From NCBI RefSeq assembly GCF_037038585.1, contig NC_092521.1, positions 73,262,898 to 73,326,897 on the forward strand: DNA of 64,000 nucleotides, in the 5' to 3' direction. A model generated the notes under the pieces. That model did not search any database, was not told the origin of the DNA, and saw only the letters and a program-made list of their open reading frames with translations. Shown in pieces: positions 22,961 to 37,900 of this stretch; positions within the stretch are counted from its first letter, which is position 1, and each line of letters starts with the position of its first letter. Both the position numbers and the translations under genes were made by a program. Source of the DNA: Patagioenas fasciata. Lineage: Eukaryota > Chordata > Aves > Columbiformes > Columbidae.

Positions 22961-25900
22961 TACCATATATACCTCTCCTTAATGTAGACACCAGGTTGGT
23001 GTGCCCTGACAGATGGCTCTTCCTTCATCACCTACTCAGGTCTTAGGCTCACAGTGAGGTTACTTAGCTAGACCCAGTACAGCACCATAGCTGGACCGCA
23101 AAAAATCACTTTGTCCTAAAAGTGAAAGGGATCTGCTCTGTGATAAAGTATAGCAGCTGATTTGGTAATGTTTACTGATGCGTAGTCACTGAAATGCTGG
23201 TTCAACAAGGTATTTAAGAATGTACTTATTTTAAACTAGTCCCACTGGAAGGTGCTTAAAAAACCTGCCCAGTCAGGGCTGTGGGGACAAACTGGATAAT
23301 ACTGTTCAATTAAAAAGTACATTCCTCAATCTCTTTTTATACGTAGTTTTGTTAAAACATACTTGTGTTCTAAATACTTGTGTTTAAAAAGCTTTGAATC
23401 ACTTCAAGACTATGATCATAACTTACTAAATGCAAAATCAGTTTTTGATTTTCAGTAGGATTCTTTACAAAGTAACTTGTTGGCAAAGCTTAAATTGGTG
23501 TTTTCCAAAGTAATATTAAAACACATAGCTATATTTTAACAGGAAAAGGGTCTTCTAGCTCACAGAAAAGTGTGTAAACAATAAGCATACCATCTCAATA
23601 TTTGTGTTTCACAGACATTCATTAGGACCTTCTATTTTACTTCAGCTTGACACAAATTTTATTCATCATAGTTCTGTACAGGTACACTGGTTAGTGTTAA
23701 GCTGCTGTGCTTTTTTTTTTTTCTGCCATCTACAGTGATTTTCTCTACTGTCGAATATTTTGTTCTGTTACTTTGTATGTAAGCAAGAAGTTTATTACGT
23801 GTTCCATTCTGTTGCTTTTATCACTTTTTCCTTTGACCCAAGGCATTCAGAGATTTCTGTGACAGTTTTTAGTGATGAGATTTAGGAACATTATATTGTT
23901 ACGGTGCACTACGGTTAAATATCGAGTTTCTGAGCTACTGATCTGTAAGTGTCATTTCTAAAACAACTTTATCAACTTCAAAAAATGTTTTGTATTTTTA
24001 CCTGATTCATTTTTAAATAATAATTTCTGAAATTTGTGTTGACTATGTCTAGAATCAACCATTCTATTTCAGCTTAGTATATATTTGATTTATGGACTGA
24101 CAACAAAATAATTTGGCTGAAGACATTTAGGCCTTTTGCCTTCATCTTACTCAAAAACTATATCCCTCTTATATCTGAAAAATAGTAACTGAGTCATATC
24201 AACCCTGACATTGCAACTTCTTAAGCCTTTTTTTACTGGAAAAAAAAGAAAAAAATAAAAATAAGGTGAATTATTCTCCTTCAGGACTGTTTGAAACTCA
24301 TGATTACATTTTCCACTCAACAGTTCAGAACTTATTTTCAGATCAAGTCACGACAAAATTATTATACATATTTGAAATTCCTACAGAAAATTATTTCAAA
24401 CTAGAATGCCTTACAGATTTCCTATTCAGTTACATTTTTTCCTTAAAAAATATGTTATGTTTTAATTCCTGCATTTTGGTTATATTTAAAGGATTTTCTA
24501 TCCCAGTAATCAAAACATATAAAGCACGAATTATGGTAGCAGGGCATACTGTGAGATCATATGATGTATTTAGAGTATTTATATGGCACCATACAGTTTG
24601 TCACAGCATAATCTAATATTAAATATGTCCTATTAATAGGCTTTACATTATTTTGTAGGCATTTACTGAAGAAAGGCTGGGGTTTACCTGAGAAAAGCAA
24701 CTAGATGTTAATATATTTCATCTGGATGTAAATAATTGTGAGGTCCTGCTAAAACCTTAAAAATAACATTTTGAAACCTTTTAAGATGGAGTTTGATAAG
24801 GTTCTGAGAGAAATCATATTTCTTATAGATTAAGGGCCTCAACTGAGTGACTCCAAAGTGCCTCTACTTGATCCTATTTAACCAGTAATTTAATTTGAAA
24901 GAATATCTGTACTTGCTGGTCACATTGCCAGTCCTGTTTATCATCAATAAGTCTTACCTTCAAAAACTGATACATATTTTGATATATGCAAGGATATATT
25001 GGAAGCTTCTATATCATTTATGGATATTTGATACACACTGCAGTGAGGTAGTTCCTTGATTTACTGTTGTTAAAACTAATGGGATTGCCATTGGGAGAAG
25101 TTCTTTTTCTCACAGATAAGGGTAGTAGATACTGTCTTCCTATACATGAAAGAAAACTGAAAGAACTAATAGCATTCCTCTACCAAGTTATTTAATAACT
25201 GTATCACATCCTTATTTATAGCTTAAAATATATTTCTATCCATTTATTGACATGGCTGTAAAATGTGTAAGTGTATTGTTTGGATATAAGAGCAATTCTG
25301 AATGACACACAGTAATAGAAAGGAGAATGAAATAAGTCTTAAAAAGCCTTAAATACACATATTAACTTGAAAAAATGACAAAAATTAGGACTTTTAAAGC
25401 TTTGATGCAGAGACAGATTGTTTTCATAAAACCAGGTCTAGTTCTTCAACAGCAGAATTCCTCGACCTTAATTATTCTTCAAAGACATGGGTGAAGCCAA
25501 CTATATTTTGTATACCATTGGCTATACCTAGACTGTCAGAGAAGGAGCCCCCCAAGAGAAGATGTGTTTGTTTTGCAAGCACCAACTGAAGGACGAGGTC
25601 CAGGCACTGTTAGGTCCCTCCTTTTAGAATACACGGGGCACTACATGTCTGGCAGGTCAGTCTGCTGTCCAAGACGCTCACCCAGGCTGTCCACAGGCTG
25701 CCTCTGAGACATCTGCATGTGACAAAGATGGGAGAGGAACAAGCCATTAACACAATTGCAGCTACTTGAGATCACGCTTTCAGAATGCTATATCTACATC
25801 GCTCTTAGTTGGAAAATTCGCAGTACCATCACACTTTTATTATAAATGAAGTTCAACTGTATTCTAGTAAAGAAAACTTTAAAAGGCTAAACTGGCCAGA

Positions 25901-28900
25901 TTTCAGTAAGTATGGCCTCCAAAGAGTTGATGTTAAGTCTACGTAAATTATGTAGCAAACCTCAGAATATGAGTTCTATCTGAGAAGGATGATATAATTA
26001 GAAGAGGCAGAGTAATTTAAGGAAGATTCGAGAAAAGAACGAACAACATAAAAATAAATAACTACGAAGGGTAATACCTTTTGCTCTGAAAAACCAAATC
26101 ACATATTAAAAGATCAGGCCATTTTCTTAGTCTCATCTGGGATAACCTGTTCCATCAGGCTCATGTACCTTCTGTTCATCAGCTAGCTTGTGGTCTTGAC
26201 CTCCAGTTGTCGTTATATCTGTTACTTCATATCCAAACTCTGCTCCAAGGTAGGAACTGAACAGTTTCAAGGCAGGCAGAGAAACTCAGGCTAGACCAAA
26301 GCATTTTGTTTGACTCATGCAATTTCCAAATACAGTATGATTGTGATCTGTGCTGGATTTTGATCCTTTTGCCTGTTACAATTCTCTGAAAATATATTAT
26401 CAGGACTGACTTCCCAGTTTAGCTCCAGTGCAGATTCATATTTTCAGGGCTAATGCAAGCCTAAATAAAGTCTAAATATAAAGAATGCAATATTGAGTAT
26501 GAATGTGATCTACCTTGAAGGGCATGGACTTTAACATAAAAGGCCGTCAACATTCTGTACCACTTGGCCAAGGATCCATGGAGAGCTGTTTAGCACAACT
26601 AACACAGATGGTGGAGGTGTGGTCCAAATGCCACATACTTATTGAGAATAAAGTAACAGATGATAACTTACGATGTGGAATAGAGGATCTGGTTCAAAGG
26701 CAAATATAAATTCCTTTAGATACTGCAATGGCATGTGAAGGTAAATTAACAAAAATTTCAGCTTACCTTAAAATATTGGGCAATAGTTTGTGACAATTTA
26801 TCTTGTGTTTTTACACACCTTGATCATCCTGCAATGGGGACACGATAAAGAAACCACAGTATCCACCTCACATGAAGCTAGTCCCACATTTGAAATACAG
26901 ACCTTCTAAACTGTAAAAATCTATACTATGCAACTTACTATTGCATTTTACTTTCACAATGCAGTTTAAGGAACCCTGAGTGCATTGAATCATCTGAGCA
27001 TATAATGCAAATACATGTAAAGTGAATATATTCAGATTAAATGCTTAAATATATTCAGTGAATATATTTCAGGTTAAATGACCTTTAATGATTTTAGTGT
27101 ACACTCAAACTACTCCTTGCAGGACAGAGCCTCCAACAAGGCTCTTGTTAGTTTGAATTTGTGTTTACTGATTCTCCCTGTCTTATGGCTTCCTTTTCCT
27201 TTCCTGGATTTTTATGGCTAGAGAATGATTTTTACAAAATCTCGTAAGAAATGCAGGAAACTTCTTAACAGCAAGCAGTAAGAACTGGGAATCCAAGGTC
27301 AAGAGTTGTCTTTGCTTTCATTAGACCTAGAACAATTAAATCTAGACTGCTTGGTATTCCCGTTTCTCCAGGGACTGAAAAATATCACCCTGAAATTTCA
27401 AAAAATGGAGAGAGGTCCTTTCACTAATAGAAAATAATCTGCTGAATAATTTGTACTCACCCTAGAGGTATCAGATAAGGCTGGAAGATGTACTTAAACC
27501 TCACTCTTTCTTATATATATCGACTCGGTTTTGCTACTCTTCTATGAATGTATGTACCAGTACCTTCAGTACACCTGCCTGATTTTGTTTTACAAGATAG
27601 AGCAAAAGATAGCCATGAATTGTAATGGGATATAAACATTAAATAGGCATGAAAATTGAAAAGGTTATTGTGTTTACTTTCACTAGAAGAAATTTTAAAT
27701 TTCAGATAACTTCTCTACCAAAAGTGAAAGAGACTTCAGGCACTTGGAGGATCGTTCTGGATTTTCACAGATGGGAATATAATCTAACCATTACATTTAT
27801 TCACCGAATGAAACAACTGGTTAATTAATAATTGTTGTGAATCTAATTCTGTGTTTGAAAAATGATATAATAGAGATAGTGTTGTACACATGCAGGTATA
27901 AAAAATGAAGAGCTGTATGATTTGTAGGGAGAAGGGACATATTTTTCTTTTCACACAAATAGGATGGCCTACCAAAAATGTTACTTTTGGGCACAGGCTC
28001 TTTTTAGGATCTGAAACGGGATAATTTGCTGCAGACTAATGCAGAAGTGCAGAATGAACTCGGATGGTTCGCAGTGTTACCTAATTATTTCTGGGTGATT
28101 CTTTACTCATAATGTGTTATGTAGTCTCATAGGAACATGGATATTCTTTAGAAAGCGTGATGGAAGGATTTTTAATATTTCAGGCTTAACAGGAACGAAC
28201 AGGTCTGGATTTCTGTAAGATAAACCCATAGGGGCTTCCTTGCCAAACTGATAATGAGGACTGGCTCACTGCATTTAGAAGTTTTAGCTTTGTTCTCCTG
28301 ACTAAAAAGGTGTTACATAATAGAAGAGTAAAGATAGCTGTGTAAAAGAGATTTGGTCTGTTGCTAATCAGTAATGTAAGAAAAGATCTTTGGCAAGGTA
28401 AGATATGCATGTTCAGTTTCCCTGATACACTTCACTCCTTCAGAAGTTCCATTCTTAAGTGCAGTAAGCTAAACTTTTTTAGTAATATATGCAAAATCAC
28501 AGAAACAGCTGATCTTCAATATGCAGAAAATGCTACATGAAACATCTGCAACAAGTAAGAAACAAATTGTCAGGTCACTGATTAGAAATTCATTGTCAGA
28601 CTGCACTGTTTCTACTTGTCTGTGCAGATCAACTGCAGGTGATGTGTCTCCTGAGTTTGTATTTAATGGGCAATTCTGCACTCCAGTATACTTTTTAGAA
28701 AACAAAATGCAATTCATAAGCCTCATTTGAAGACATTGTATCTTTTTCTGAGTTACTTTGCTCATCATGTTTTGTCTGATTCTTTCAGTAATGTTCATAT
28801 TCAACACTTATGACATCATCATTGCTTTCATGATAATGAAGCACATTGTCACCAATGTCTGCCAAATAGTCCTAATTGTCCTAAATGCTAGAGCTGGGAC

Positions 28901-30989
28901 AATAGCCAACAACAACTGATTGGGAAAAGTAATTTCTAAGTCTGAAAATTGTTATTGCAAATGAAGAACAGAGATAGCTGTGAAACAATTTAAGGAAATA
29001 TGAGCAGGCCTTCTGGTAGCTTCACAGCTTCAAAATTGCAAGGACTTTTGTTTGGACAGTTCTTCTTATGCCCACTTGACAAAGGTGTCCTAGGATTGCT
29101 GTGTCAGCAGCATATCCCAAGAACATATTCATATCCTGCTACTAAACTGCATTCCTGAGAGCCAGGTAAATTCATTGTTATTCAAACGGACAAATTTTCC
29201 ACCAACGAGTTACAGTTTCTCCACATTACGTGGTGCCACAGTGACTGAGGAGACAACCTGCCTCTGTACCAATGAATGGTGGTCCATTTTCAGGTCCTGG
29301 TCCTTTCTGGCTGGTTTTGAAAGATGTTTGTGTGTTACAAACCCTTTTCCTCTTAGTTGCAGACTTCTATAATAAAATTAATGGATTTATTTCCCGTTTA
29401 GGATTTTGTATTACCTGCCTTTTACCTCTGTAAAATATCTGAGGCTGTTAGCATTTAAATGAAAACCCATCACTGCTTTCCTTCAAGTCATATGATCACT
29501 TTCTCTTCTTGAAGTAAATTAGCAGTACTAGGAGCTGTATTTTATTAGAGAGTGACATACAAATATGCACCTATAGGAACTGTTTAGACTTTCTTCTTCA
29601 ATGAAGTTCATCAGGTTCATTGCAGATGGTATAATTGATGTGATTTTCTGTAACAATAATTAAAAAGCGAAGGTTCACACTCACAAATATAATTTAGCAA
29701 ACAGAATGATTATTAGAAAATTGCCTCGAAGTTACTAGTTATATGTATTATGTTGCTGTGTGCTCAGCAGAAACACTTCTGAAAGCAGTGTTAAAAACTG
29801 ACTGATCTCTTCTAATTGTGAACAATTTCTCTACTACATTAGTTAGTTGTAGACAATCTAAATCTGCCAGAATTATGAACATCTTAGAACACTTCTTGTT
29901 CCTAGTCAACTGGAAACTTGAATTCTTTTTATGTATGTGCTTCAGATACTTTCTTCCTTCACCTCTTTGGGATAACTCTAATATATTTTACAGAAATGTA
30001 AAAATCACATTTCATTGCTTGGTGTGATGAAGGGAAATGTGATACAAGGGCTGTAGCTTTCAGTGATGGATTCCAGTGGTAAGTGATGACCAATATATAT
30101 GAGATGCCAGTTCTAACCTGAGAAGCAAATGGTAATTATAGGGATAAAACATCCAAATACAAACAGGCATGCACTTAAAAAATCTTAAAATTAATGGTTG
30201 GCATGCAAATTTTCAAGGACAGTTAAGTCTGATTAGTAGGATGAACATAACTTATTAATATTAAGTAACAAATAACCATTCAGAACAAATATGAAAAGTC
30301 AGTCTCTCATTTTCACTCATTATCAGAGTGATAATTTAAAGTGTCCTTTCTGAAATGATTGATTGGTGCTTGAGGTTAACCAGTATTAAGTCCCAGCTTT
30401 TTTTGTAAAGTTGGAGCTGCTTTGTTTGACTAAATCAATGAAATGTATCAATCATATTACTCCAGATATACGAGGTATAATCCTAAGGGAACATTAATAA
30501 ATGCAAACTGTTTCCTCTTTCTAGAAAAATGTAAATTTTTAACGATATGATACATCACAGTCCTTCTCAAATCAAAACTAATACCATGCCGATAAAGTAT
30601 TACTAAGTCCACTGGCAATATTTCTTCAATATATTATGAAAGATGAAGTTTTATGACCAAATATATTCTTGATCAGCCTATTTCATCACTTAAAACATAA
30701 TTGTTTTATTATGACATTTTGTCCCTCCTCAGAGTGAAACTGCTGATTTAATATACTGTATAAAATGACCATGTTTCTCCAAAAGTTAATCAAACCATTG
30801 TCAATTGATGTCTGAACTAGTGCCCTGCAATTAATATATGGGTGTTCAAAATATCACTTAGAAATTACTCTCCTTGATAAATGTCTTTAGTGTAAATACA
30901 TTTACTGGAAGTTTACAAAGTAGTACTCTGCAGCTTAGATAGTTAACCCTTACAGACAGATTAGAGTTGAAGTTCGTTAGTGAAAACAC
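22961..30989. other. Unique AT-rich DNA, no gene recognised
   Basis: About 8 kb of AT-rich sequence without a recognised gene, RNA or repeat family. The 116-codon frame at 24266-24616 (+) and shorter ones (26515-26709 +, 28186-28410 -, 28469-28807 -, 29175-29372 +) have no domain signature. A GC-richer patch lies at 25540-25740. Confidence 0.5.
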
Positions 30990-31960
30990 TCATGACATCA
31001 CCCTCCAGATTCACAAGCACATCCACATTCACAGATCCCATGAACATTAGCATAGTCCCCACATTCATCTAAGATCCATGCACAGATCTGAGCCTCCTTA
31101 CTCAGCCACTGGCTCAGATCATCAGTCTTTCCAGGTAGAGGTCTCTTGCCTGAGAGCTAGTCCACCTTGAAGTTTGCTATGTATGTATACAAATACTCAT
31201 ACAGAAATAAAAACAGCACCCAGGTCTCTCCAGTTGTTGGGACTTAGACCTCTCATACATACAGATATATGCTGTACTCTCTCCCAGCACTACATTTTTT
31301 GTCCCTCTGACCCACAGCTCCTTCTCTCATTGCTGGCATTCAGACCCCCACACAACCTGGTTTCTCTTATTACTTTTACCTATGGGATGTGCGGTCCACA
31401 GCCCCATCTCCAGATGTTGGCACTTAGGACTTTTCAACACATGTTCAAACACACATCCTAACCCTCCAGCTGATGGTAGCTAGACCTGGGGGCATTGTGC
31501 CCCACCAATGATTCTCCAATAGACAGAATTTTGACCTTGCAGCAAACACACATTATCACGTAAGATAAAGATTGAAATCGCATAGAATAAATAGATAAAT
31601 ATACAATTTGATCATAAGATTGGATAGATTTCAGTGATCAGACACAGGGCTTAATCAGCCTGCTAATGTATAAACAGCCCTTTCCATCCATGCCCCTTTT
31701 CATTTTCCCATTCTTTTTCCTTCCCAGTTCAGTCCAACCACCACCCTTTCCCTGCTTTGACTCTTTCCCTAAACATCCGATAGTAAGTCCTACATAAACC
31801 CACAAGACCCTGCTGAAATCCTATAATAAGCTTCACACAGTCCCAGAAGCCCCTTCAAACACCCCATAATGCGCATGATAGTCATGTTTCCTCCTTTTTA
31901 TCACTTACAAGATTGAGGTTGGCTCTTATTTTTTATCTCTTTTATACTGAATAATGCTTA
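30990..31960 (+). repeat. Unnamed interspersed repeat, copy B
   Basis: Diverged second copy of the element at 21390-22960, same orientation. Matching landmarks are GTCCACCTTGAAGTTTG (31160-31176; copy A has GTCCACCTTCAAGTTTG), CCAGGTCTCTCCAG, and repeated CCAG..TGGCA..TAGACC units at ~31230, 31335, 31410 and 31470. Next come a GATAAAGATTGAAAT-type purine-rich part (about 31562-31630) and TGATCAGACACAGGGCTTAATC (about 31637), followed by a pyrimidine-rich region with CCCTTTCC/CCCTTTTC. It is more AT-rich than copy A and so probably older or more decayed. Confidence 0.6.
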
Positions 31961-34900
31961 ACCAAACAACTCAATGAACCAGATGGTCTCACATGGCACA
32001 TATCCTTATCTATAAATGCCAGATCTACAGAGGGATTTAGAGAAAATGTAAGAAGTTACTTCACAATTTGGGAGCCCAGTTCAAAATTTGCAGTCTAATA
32101 TTGGGGATCAGTCAAATATTTTGTTGCCTATGATTTTTTCACTAAAACAAATATATTTTGAATGCATGAAATGGATTCAGACTAACTTAGAAATAAGTCA
32201 TAAAACATTTTCATTTACTTCAGCTTTTCCAGAGTCACAAGCATATATTGGTACTCAAGACACCAGCGTGCTCAGTTCTACTCAATATTTCTTAGTATTC
32301 GTCCTCCCAATCCCCTCCAAAATAAGTGTACTAAGTAGAGGAACTACATTTTTCTTTTCTCACTCTTGAGTTAATATTTAGGCAGGCCATGCAAAACACA
32401 TCAGGAGGTGCTGAGAGGATTGTACCAAGAATATTCCTCAGTCTGACGATGGGAACACTCACTGGAGAGAGAAATGTTCTATTTGATGTAAAATAATTTT
32501 TTGTTAAGCTCCATTGAGGGTTTCCTTTTGTAAAAATTTCAATTTTGAAGTGATAAATATTGTTTCAACACCAAAGTGGAAGTATTTCATTTTGAAACAG
32601 TGAAGTAACACATTACAATGCTTAGAAAGACTGTATTTTTAACTGCAGCTCATATTTTGAATTACATTCCAATTCATCATCATGGTATTTTTCCTTTTTT
32701 TTACTGAAGTTCCTTGCTAGTTATACTGTTATGAAATGCAGCAAAACAAAAAAGTGTAAAAATGCTTTGATTTTTCAGATTTCCTTTTGAGTTTACAATA
32801 AATGTAAGTGGTCATTTTTTAGCTGTAAACTAAGTGCATCTCTTCACTGAGAGGATGTAAATCTAGGATTCCAGACATTTTAGTGTAGATTGGAAAAGAC
32901 TGAAATTGCATCTGAATTTTTTGCTTTAACATGGGATTTGTGAGCTAGAGGTGGCCTTCTTGGTCTATTGCAAACTGGCATTGCAGAATACAGTCCAATT
33001 ACTAGTATATGCACTTGTAACTGTTGTCAACCTCAACCACTTCTGCACTGTGCACTCTGGAAATACAGTCTGAAGAGTCATTTGCTGCTCCAAAATGCTT
33101 CCATTTACAATCTAAAGAACAATGAGCAACACGTAAGATTGAATGCAGTTTCACTTCTCCTAATTTTTGATTTAGTTGATTCTATAAGAAATTTGTTAGT
33201 CTCTGAACAATGATATCAAATTGCTAGCAAAGGTGTTCCAAAAGATGCATCTGTAGGGCGTAACTCTACTAAATGGATGACTTTACATAAACAGGTTTAA
33301 TGACTGAGGAATGAGTCTCGGAGAATGATGTAAGACCGTTTTAAGAGGTTACCGTTCTGCCTCCAGCTGTCTGCCAAATGCTCTGCTAATTACTAACCTC
33401 CCTCAAATACAGTAGAGGAAGAAGTAAAGAAAGTTGATTCTTTATTTCTAATAAAACTCCATCAGCTGAGTTTTAGACTAAACTCTGTAGCCTATGGAAC
33501 ATGGCTACAAGCTAGCACCACTTTTTTTTGTGCTGTGCTTGGGAAGCAATTTCTCATCTAAGGATGAGACACTGCTATGCAATAGTAACTGACTGATATT
33601 CTTCAGGTACATAGTTTCAGTCTTTTCCAAATTATAGTACAGTGGCAGAAGAAACACTGTTTTCCACCTTGCTTGATCTAAACAAAGTAAAAAAAAAATA
33701 TTGTGAAAAGTTTTGCTTGTTTTTTCTTTTAATATAAATGTGTCTTTTTCCTCCCAGTCTCTTATTTTCCTTTATATATCTAGTTTTTGTAACGCCAAGG
33801 TGTTTAAACATGTGCTTAAATCTTAGTGGGTGAACTTATATCCTTCTAGGTAAATGAAGACTTAATGATTTTCTGTTTATGGGTCCCCCGTGCTCTCAGG
33901 CCATTTCCTGAGATAAGTATTTTGTGTCTGAGACATACACTGTTCTAAGATCTAGTTTAGATGGGTTAAATGCTAATTTGTCCTGAAGCTTCCTGATTTT
34001 CAATAGTTCTGTCAATGAACTTGGTAAGTGAAGTTTTTTTATATTCATGATTCTGGAATTTCACTTGCTGCAGATTTCCAACATTATTTGCTCAAACTGA
34101 AAACACTTTGGAAACATAAAATTTTCTTTCACTTTGAGGATCTGCAATTCCTAATGTCATATTTTTGTGTCAGTTGGGCTTCTTGGTGGTACTGTATTGC
34201 ACACAAAAATTGTAGTTGTCATACTACCAGTGTTGATAACAACAGTGTTATCTATAGGACCTCAGCTGACACCTAATGCTGAAAATAAGTTCTCTCATTC
34301 AACAGCCATGCTACCGTTGTACTTAGAACGGAAAATATAATAAGACCAGATTGACCTTGGCATTTAATTTTCCATCCATCAAGCAAGATGATGTCTCTGA
34401 AAGTGAATTTTATATTCAGTAAAATATCCTGGGGAGTATTGTGATAACAAGCAGATTTTAAATGAAAAAGGACTGCATAATGTCGTTAATGGCATTCTAA
34501 AATTAATGTCTACATATAGGCTCGTGCATCAGTCCTAAGAAGTGCTAGAATTTTTAGGTTTTTCTCTGAGATTTTTATTGCGTATTAATAAATAGAGATA
34601 AATACAACCAGTATAGCATTTTAAAGTTATGCCAATATTAAAACCAGAAGCATCAGATATATGTATGCAGAATTTAAACAAAAAATCAAAAAGTAAAACA
34701 AGCATCCTATTTGATGGATAATAGGTCAAAGAGGAGAAATACTTGTTTTCTAAAAAGCAAGGATCTTTCAACTTTATTAATGCATCACCTTACACTCACA
34801 AAGAAGTGTAAGATCTAGATCCTCTGGTAATGTAAGAGTGGTAAAACAAGTAATGATAAAGGTACCACCCCCCTCCCCTCTTTTTTTTTTTTTTAATAAA

Positions 34901-37900
34901 AACTCATTGCAAGAACTATTTAAGTATTTTGAGATTAACCTCCAAAAGAGTTAAAGAAAAAAGCTATCAAGCTTGCTAAATGCCAGTGTAGTTCTATCTC
35001 ACTGATTTTGCACATTATTTTCTAGATGTTACACGCTCTCTAAAGAGGAATTGTAATTCCTAATGCCCTCAAATTGTGATGTGTGAAAATGAGTTTATGC
35101 TTTCATAGTTCCTAATTATCCCTCTGAGAGGGACAGTCAAAGACCAGATCTGAAATGCTACACTAGTACGCAAGTTAAGACACTCTAAGAAAAGCAGAAC
35201 TGTGCTTAAGTGAGAGGGTGATGAAAGGATTACACAGGCCAGTGCATGAAGCACTGTAGCTCTGGCAAGTGTTTCAAGAGCACTACTCTACAGTGTGCAA
35301 ACAGTGAAGACACCCAGTTGTGATTCTTCTTGAAATAAATGAGAAAGAAGCAGTGAAGCAAGGCAAATCCTCCATATCCCTCTCCTACCCTCCAGGCTAC
35401 AAATGTCTCAGAGGTCCAAATCTCAGAACATGAAAAGTAACCTTGAGCTTAGGAATGGCCCAATTCATACAGAGAAGTTTCACAAAATAGTAAATGTTAT
35501 GATTCCTATTGAGGTAACCTTTGAGTTTGCCTTGAGAAACAGTGAATCAGCTTTCAGGTTTTTGTTTAACCAGAGTGAGAAGGGGCTTCTACTAGTGACA
35601 TAAAACTTTATTGTCATCAGATAAAAATATGAGATTGAAAAGATTTTGGGATTTGACAATTCCTTTTCTCTTTGCTTATATACAAGCATTCTGGACTGAT
35701 GCACAAAAAAAGAGAGTAGTTCAAAGCTTTCAGTTACATTGAGTGAGGTTTGTTGCAGTGCATTTTAACCAGCTATCTAGAGTAAGAGAACCATTTGAGT
35801 TCTCTACATAGTCCGTGCTGAGATAAAGAGAACCTTTTTGAAATCAGTTCACTTAATACTGAAATAAGGGTTTACAATGAATAGAATAATTCATCATCAC
35901 AATGGAAATTCTCCTGACTGTAGCAACAGAATGGCTGAATATCTTGGACTAGATAGTTATCTTTTAGAGGGTTAAATTTAGATGACAAGTTTTATACAGT
36001 AAGTTTCATAGCTTATAAATATGAGACAATCTTCCATTAAGATGACTAGTGGCAGAATCAAATTGGCCCCTGGATTTTCTTCTTCTAGTTGTATAAATGA
36101 CAAGAAATATATTCAGGGTTAAAGGATTAAATTCTTAAACTCTGGCCAAGGTCAATATGAGTGTCTATAAATGAATGCTCTTAAATGCTTTGTATAAGCC
36201 CTTAATTTTTGAAACCTAAATAATTCTTTTTGAAATAATCAGAAAATGTACTTTGGTTCTCTGAGTTTTCTATTCTCTTTTACCATCTGACTTCCAGGAT
36301 TTGTACATATCTCTCATTTTCTGACCTTCTTAGTTGCTTACCACAAATTTTTCACAAGCATCCACTGAGATACTTCCCATTTGTACCGATAGGTAAAAGC
36401 AAATTCATGAAGATAGCTTGTTTCAAACCAATATCATTATTCTGCTTCTTTGTTTGTCATTCTGAAACAGCTAGCTAAAACATTTCATATGATCCCTGCA
36501 AGAATGGAAGTCAGATAAGGAATTATAAATTTATTTTTGATAAAATGTTCTTAACTGTTATCTCTAGGAAAGAGGTAGTAAAATAGTTACAGTTTATGCT
36601 TAGATAGACCGATGTTTCTTGTTTTTTTGAAGCACTGGGTCAAAATTCCTGACCATGAACATTCATATGTCGAGCGGTGTGAAGATACTTTTTCATCCTT
36701 ATTAACAGCCGGAAAAGAAGGACCGTATTCTACTGAAATAACAAATAAATATTAGAGAAAAATGAAAAAGAAAATCATGCTGTGCTATTCCCCAGCTGAC
36801 AGAGGAAATGTCAGAACATTTTCAGTATGTAGATCTCTGAAAGCAAAAATATTTTTATTCTGAACATGCTGATGAACTCCTAGTTGTAGTCATCCTTTTA
36901 TTGTTATATTCCCAAATATAACATTTATCCAGATCATTTTCAAACTTCATAATCAGTAATTGTCTTAAATGCAAGGGGTAAGTATGGGGAAAGGGCATAT
37001 ATCAAGTTAGATGATTTTCAGCATACCTTTCCAAGCTGATTTATCAGTTCTGTTTTCCTCAGATAATAAGGAATGTTTGGTGAAAACCAACAGCCTAACC
37101 TTTACCCTGGGTGAACATAAATGAAATAACCAGTTGCAAATGAATTAATCTCTGCTTTCTGTCATGTTTGCAGCACTGGCTGAACTCATTTTGAAGATCA
37201 GACTCTTAAATCTCTGAAAGTTAACTTACCAAAAATGTATTTTCTTTTCAGTTTGTAAGTCTGGCTTAAGCTTCCTTTTTTTTGAATACCTAGAAAATGC
37301 CTACTATTGACAGAATTATTTCTGGAAACAGCACATGTGAGAATTATTATAGAATATTTTTTAAAAGTAAATGTTGATGTACTTATGTCCGCTGTTCCTG
37401 CTCTCTCCCTCCTTCTATCTAAGGAATTTAACCTAGTCCACATATGTTAAAAGCATGAGTATTAAATTCAGTGGCTTGAATTCATTTATTCAAGTACATA
37501 TAGAAAATTGACCTCCCCACAAGGAAAAAGCTGTATCACTCAAACCAGTGCCCTTATTGTAAGGATTATTTTAATGTTTGAATATATCCACCCATCAGGT
37601 CATCAACTTTTGGACAATTTGGATCTGTTTAACTGGCTAAATATTTCTACTGGATCAAAATTATGATTAATTCTATTTTTTCCAAGCCAAATTACTAGAT
37701 AATTGTTAACATTCAGTGGTTACTTTTAGACATCAAGCTGTAAGATGTGGTTTAATTCACTAGCCAAGGCATTTACTACTGATACCACCAGTTATGCCAT
37801 ACTGTCACAAGCTCACTTAAAGCTGCTAAGTGAAAAGCTGCAGAAATTATATGAATTAAATATCTGGTATCATGTAGACTTAAAGAGTGAATGAAAAGTG

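Noticed and set aside
24266-24616. 116-codon plus-strand frame
   Set aside because: Composition typical of translated AT-rich DNA; no domain.
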